A stretch of DNA of 64,000 bases from Luzula sylvatica (lineage: Eukaryota > Streptophyta > Magnoliopsida > Poales > Juncaceae). Where the stretch lies: assembly GCA_946800325.1 (NCBI GenBank), contig OX326959.1:15840862-15904861 (forward strand), read 5' to 3'. Below are positions 58,660-64,000 of the stretch, one piece after another. Within the stretch, counting starts at the first letter, position 1. Every line of letters starts with the position of its first letter. Below the pieces are notes generated by a model, which saw only the letters and a list, made by a program, of their open reading frames with translations, did no database searches and had not been told where the DNA came from. The translations under genes were made by a program, and so were the position numbers.

Positions 58660-59375
58660 GGGATTACATATTTACCTTAAATTTAAAATTATATATTTAT
58701 CCTTCTTAAAATTAAAATATCATATTTATCCTTTCATAAAATCTAAAATATCATATTTGCAAAAAAATTATAAACCATCCAATTTCTCCATTAAAGTTAA
58801 CGGTCAACATTTAAAATTAGTATTTTACCCTTTGCATATTTACCCTTCTAAAATTCCAAAATATCACATTTACTCCTTTGAAAATAAAAATATCATATTT
58901 ATCCTCTCAATAATAAAAATAACGTACGTACCCTTACTCACTCGACAAGAAAAAATCACGCCCTACAATTTAATAATATTTTTAGTTATGGTTATATTTT
59001 TTGCAATGAAGCTGTATTTTTAAAATTTTTGTTTTTGTCATTTGAGATTCGTAGAATGATTATCATTTGGAATTTTATTCATATATTTTTTGTGTTTATA
59101 TTGTTAGCTTATGATATTACATTGTTATATTCTTTGAGTAAGTATGATATTTTTATTTTTAAAAAGGTAAATATGATAGTTTGGAATTTTAAAAGGGTAA
59201 ATATGTAAATGGTAAAATAGTTGACCGTTAATTTTAACGGAGAAATTGGATGGTTTTTAATTTTTGGGTAAATATAATATTTTAGTTTTATGAAAGGGTA
59301 AATATGATATTTTAAATTTAAGAAGGGTAAATATGTAATTTTAAGTTTAAGAAATGGTAAATACGTAAATCCCCC
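58660..59375. mobile_element. Inverted-repeat element family G, copy 3
   Basis: From GGGATTACATATTTACC to GGTAAATACGTAAATCCCCC, colinear with copy 1 along its length. It includes the AGTTAACGGTCAAC and GTTGACCGTTAATTTTAACG arms and the central TTAGTTATGGTTATATTTTT. The 88-codon frame in it is a by-product. Confidence 0.82.
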
Positions 59376-59879
59376 AATAAAATAAATAAATAATTATTTT
59401 ATTTTAAATAAATATATATTTATGTCAATATCAGGTTATTGAAGCATAAAATGTCTTTTGGTTCGTATTTCGGAGAATGCTATAAAGTATGTCAATAAAT
59501 CTTATGTTAAGCAATGTCATTCCATGACGTAATGTATTATCATGTTTGGTTAATATGTTTATTTATTACTTAATATAATTTAAAAAAATTTAAATTGAGT
59601 TTATTTATGGAATGTTTGGTCTGTTAATTTTTTGAAATGAAAAAAATTATTTTCTCCTCACGGGAATAGAAAAAAATCATTAATGTTGGTGATAATCATA
59701 TTCCCACCAACTACGATGTAGGGAATAAAATATTTCCTTACTTTATTACTTATTGTGTAAATCAAACATGTGAATGAAATAAATTATGATGAATTACAGA
59801 TCATTCTAATTTTAAAACACGAATCAAACACCCTCTAATTTTTCTGTTTTTTTATGCATTCGTGACATTTTAAGTTTTA
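59376..59879. other. Intergenic DNA with a MITE-like stretch
   Basis: 59600-59840 begins near GGAATGTTTGGTCTG and ends AATCAAACACCCTCT, motifs common at the ends of plant MITEs, but ends and target duplication could not be matched. Confidence 0.35.
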
Positions 59880-60100
59880 AACGATACTTAGATTTTGGTA
59901 ATCCTGCTTTTTTTTGTTCATAGTTGACGTTTTCTTTTATGAAGTAATCCTGCTTTTTTGTTCTCTCCAAATAATTTTTAAGTGTTAAAATCATTTAATT
60001 TGAACCATCTTCTTTTAAGGTGTTTACATTGTTTTTAACATCATTTTGAATGAAAAATCATTTAATATTTGTTGTCTTAATTAATTTTTTTGGAGATCTG
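59880..60100 (-). repeat. Inverted copy of the PPR upstream region
   Basis: On the minus strand it reads TTATTTGGAGAGAACAAAAA, GCAGGATTAC and AAAGAAAACGT, the same leader sequence as 44390-44440. Its upstream part (AACACTTTAAAAGAAG-type) matches 25510-25640. No PPR coding sequence is attached. Confidence 0.75.
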
Positions 60101-60269
60101 TATTACAGTTATTCATGATGTTCGAATTTAAGTGCATAAATTATCTTTATTACTTGTGTGTATTCACCTATAACCTGATTTTTTTTTTTTTTGTCAAAAA
60201 TGAAAATCATGTCCAAAGATATTATATGGAATTAATTAATTAGAAATGATTTTGAATGCCGGTCTGTCA

Positions 60270-60271
<2 letters not shown>

Positions 60272-60329
<58 letters not shown>
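60272..60329. repeat. (TA)n microsatellite
   Basis: About 29 TA units. The Ile/Tyr frame through it is an artefact. Confidence 0.95.
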
Positions 60330-60336
<7 letters not shown>

Positions 60337-60479
60337 CAAATTGTAATTTTTTATTATTTTGATAGTCTAATGCACACCGAACTCATCCATGTTTTTATAT
60401 TTTTTTGGACAAATCATATTTTTTTTATATATGTTATATATTTTTAAATGAATTTTTTTAAATACATTATATGTCTTAG

Positions 60480-60790
60480 ATATATGTTATTAAAAAAAAT
60501 AGGCTTTGCTACTTCGAAACAATAAGTGCATGAGCTTAAAGTTAGAAGGCCTGTTATGAATGACATGATCATTCATTTTGCATTTACTCTTCAAATATAC
60601 ATAATAAAAAGATGCCTTATATTTTTGTGAAAAATACATCGTTATATGGTTCATAGTGCAAAATTACCAATAGTAAAGAGCTAAGAATATAACATTGGTG
60701 TCATATGATAATATAATAGTGCTTATAACTGAATTATATCTTTATAAATAAGATAATGGAAGAAATCATAATTCATTCGTTTGAATAATT
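60480..60790 (-). repeat. Dispersed repeat family A, copy 9 (inverted)
   Basis: Reverse-complemented, it shows GATTTCTTCCATTATCTTAT, AACCATATAACGATGTATTT and AAATGCAAAATGAATGATCA in the family order. It is closest to copies 5 and 7. Confidence 0.8.
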
Positions 60791-60799
60791 TATCCACCC

Positions 60800-63237
60800 C
60801 TTATTTTGCACATATATATATGCACTCTCATGAAGGCAAATCATCATTGTTCTACATCATTTTTAATCATTGAATTGTGTGACGTGATTTCATCCTACAC
60901 ATTGATTTTATATTTAATTTTGTAATACATATAATTTGTGTGGTCATTTATATGTCTTATTTCTAACTATTAGATTTTTGTATGTTGTTTGATCTCGTCC
61001 ATTAATTTTTTTTAAGATTTTTTCTAGATCATATTTCATATAACCATTTGTGTGTCATTATTTTACACTAATTTTTAATCAATCTCCTTGAGAGTCATGT
61101 CATCTACAATATTGCCATGTCATCTTTGATATTTTCAATTAAACCATACGATTAAAATCGAACACTCAATATTGAATCTACTCTCCACATGGCAAAGAAT
61201 ATTAAGAGTTTTGTTAAAAAAAAAATTGACACACCAAATTTATACATTTTTGTTTTTCAAATAATCTTTATTTTTTTATTCAATAATTATTACATATAAT
61301 AACTTTCCCTTCCAATTAATTAATGCATGCTTATGCTTTTTTATTATGAAACATTAAAAAAATTTGGGTATATTTTTTGCATCTTCTATGTGCATATATA
61401 TTATATACACGCGAGCCAAATGATAATATTAATATCCTTTAGTATTATTTTTAATTGTACTCAAGGCTTATATTTTTTTATATGTATGTGAACATAATAT
61501 GTGTATCATATAAGAATGAACTACTATACTATTCATATTTTATGGAACTACCCAATAATGATATCATAATATTTATTTGAAAATTATATCATTTATAATA
61601 TAAGATAATTTATAATATGAGATATTTTATGAAACTACTATACTATACTATTCACTATTAAGTTACTTTAAAAATAATTATGTTCATATTTAATAATTTT
61701 TTCATGAAATATCTTTCACTTCCAGTTAATTAATTAATAATTACATATGCTTTATTATTATGAAACATTGATTATAATGTATTACTATAATATTTTATGA
61801 AAACACCCAATAATGATATTATGATATTTATTTGAAAATGATGTCATTTATAATATATTTACAATATAAGATAATTTATATTAGAAGAGATTTCAAAAAC
61901 AATTTTGAAAAAAAAAAGTTATACAATTTCAAAATAAAAATATTACACATTTATAATGAAAAAAGTTTATAATACAAAATATCGTAGTAAATTATTAGGA
62001 GACCACTAATATTCTGCATTTGGATAACCGTCCTAGAATATTTTCAACTTCCAATTAATTAATTAATCATTGTATATGTTTTTTTATTACGAAGCATTGA
62101 AATGCAATACTTAGTATATCAAACTACATATACAAGTTAGCCTTACATATAATAGTCTTTCAATCATTAACCAGAAGCATTGAAATACAAGACTTCCAAT
62201 TCATTCATTAACGAGAAGCATCTCACTTGTTTTTTCATTCATTAGTCATTATTAGGAGACCACTAATTTAATATAAGTTTTTATATAATGGTCTTTCAAT
62301 CTTCTATATGTATATATTTGAAGACTTAGCCTTACATATTATATTTTTTTATTACCAAACTTAAAACTTTAATACAATTATATGCATGTGAATAATATAT
62401 GATCATAACTTATTATCATACAATAATGAATTATAATAATATTGATATTTTATGAGAACACTTAATAATGATATTATAATATTTATTTCAAAATTATATC
62501 ATTTGAAATATAAGAAAATTAATAATATAAGAGATTTCATAAACAATTCAAACTACAAAACTATAAAATTATCTAAGAAAATTTATTATCTACATGACAT
62601 TAAAACAAATTTACAATAAAAATAACATGTTCAAATAACAAAACAATATGAACTTTTTTTGTTAAATTGTTTTGACATACACAAGTTATATATATATTTG
62701 CTTAATTTACCACCCCCTTATGTTGGACCCTTCTTTATGCAATCTCCCCATGCCACATCAATACAATTATTTCAACCATTAAATTATGATATGTGGCAAT
62801 ATATGAATCATGAATTAACCTTTGATTTTGTGTGATTATATTTATTTGTAGACATTTATGTGTCCTTTATTTTAAATTTAGTTTTAAGCAATTTTAGAAG
62901 ACCACAACACCTTACATTGATGATGTGTCAAAAAATATTTGTTATGTTCATGTTGGACCAATTGTATTTAGTTTTGAATTTTTCCACAATATGTTACATG
63001 GTAAATTGTGAATACAAATAGAATGTGAAGAATTTAAATATCTAACATTAATAAATTAATATATAATATAATATCATAAAACATTCATCAAATGTTGTTA
63101 GTATTTTTCATAATAATATTTTAAAAAATTAAGAAATATATTCGCTTGAATTTTATTTTTATTTTGAGTTCCATATTATCATGTATTCAATATTATTCTC
63201 TAACTTAAAATTATGAAAATAATTATGCAAAAAAAAA

Positions 63238-63331
<94 letters not shown>

Positions 63332-63904
63332 TAATCACTTGTAAGCCTAATTATTATTTTTTTTTAAACTATAATTGAATAAAATTGAACATACTACGCT
63401 AAGTATGTTATATTTGTATTTTTACTTAAAACAAATTTCATGTTAATCTTTATAAAATTAATAAAAATAAAAGATATTTATTTACTAAACACATATAATT
63501 TCTTTAACTTATATAATATTTTTCAAAAATACGAATGAAACATAAAATTTACCAGACACAAATAAATTTTTTGAACTTTTAAAATCTTATTATTCTTATT
63601 TTTAGATATGAAAATTTAAAATACCATATGATTTTGTTTTTCATGTATGTCAATGCATGTTATTTTATTATCTTATAGTAACATTTTTTTTGTATGAGTT
63701 GCATTAAAATACTAAATAAATACTTTACATTATGTTGGATTTAAAAATAGTATCATAATTTTGTCATCATCGAACTTTCTTAATCAATATGATTTTTATT
63801 TTCACAAAGTCTTATGTTTGATCCTTGAAAATCATAATTATATATTATGTGTATGGCAAAACAAAATAAACAAAACCGCCGCGAAGCGCGGGTAATCTCC
63901 AAGT
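60800..63904 (+). mobile_element. AT-rich region ending in a decayed Helitron-like 3' terminus
   Basis: A hairpin (CCGCG, AAG, CGCGG at 63878-63890) is followed by GTAATCTCCAAG and T at 63904, one base away from the usual CTAG. Inside, a block of about 90 bases (ATGATATTATGATATTTATT, ATTATATCATTTATAATATA-type) recurs at 61545, 61800 and 62455. No protein is encoded. The 5' end is unknown; 60800 is only the border with the family A copy. Confidence 0.4.
63244..63328. repeat. (TA)n microsatellite
   Basis: About 42 TA units. Confidence 0.95.
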
Positions 63905-64000
63905 ATAATTTATTTTATACATTAATCAATTGGTTCAAAATTTTCATATCTTTTTTCTCATATCAAGGAGCAAGCCATGGAGATGAGATGGTTAGTTCAA
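63905..64000. other. Window edge, nothing recognised
   Basis: About 100 bases of AT-rich DNA ending in a slightly GC-richer stretch that may begin another feature beyond the window. Confidence 0.3.

Overview
The window is AT-rich plant nuclear DNA, almost certainly from a eudicot: spliced genes with GT-AG introns, a DYW-type PPR gene, an F-box/LRR gene and a magnesium/proton exchanger sit in a large excess of transposon-derived sequence. I cannot name the species. No CRISPR array, operon or bona fide tRNA/rRNA gene is visible.

Genes. (1) An F-box/LRR-repeat protein 3-like gene on the minus strand (1837-4341, 8 coding exons, 644 aa). (2) A single-exon 912-aa DYW pentatricopeptide-repeat gene on the plus strand (44469-47207). 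(3) A 4-exon folate-receptor-family membrane protein gene on the minus strand (47432-49077, 296 aa), whose short last exon is easily missed. (4) A 7-coding-exon MHX-type magnesium/proton exchanger gene on the minus strand (49493-51506, 525 aa) with a probable leader intron and a 26-codon upstream ORF. (5) A 4-exon plus-strand gene of unknown function (56163-57793, 266 aa) that looks built by tandem exon duplication. Genes 2 to 5 form a gene-dense island at 44-58 kb; 5-44 kb and 59-64 kb are almost entirely mobile DNA.

Mobile DNA. Three Helitrons of one family can be delimited (20139-24550 plus, 28156-about 32023 minus, about 41525-44201 plus). Each ends in a GC-rich hairpin followed by CTAG-T, starts with a similar TTATTAAT-type motif, and carries a GC-rich promoter/first-exon-like block just inside its 5' end in the sense direction. 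A paralogous empty site for the first is present at about 33006. Four non-autonomous hAT elements have perfect 8-bp target duplications (9749-10638, 13877-14399, 18047-18707, 36389-37523). There are also a 142-bp MULE-like MITE nested in one hAT, a tRNA-derived SINE with a 13-bp target duplication, several fold-back elements, a family of about 0.7-kb inverted-repeat elements at 53.9-59.4 kb, and a dispersed repeat (here family A) in at least nine copies.

Gene debris. Parts of the PPR gene recur: an internal coding fragment at 39590-40075 (frameshifted), the 5' end at 25600-25815, and an upstream-only copy in inverse orientation at 59880-60100. The last two adjoin family A copies. All coordinates of exons and element ends come from reading the sequence by eye; names rest on family knowledge and no database search was possible.
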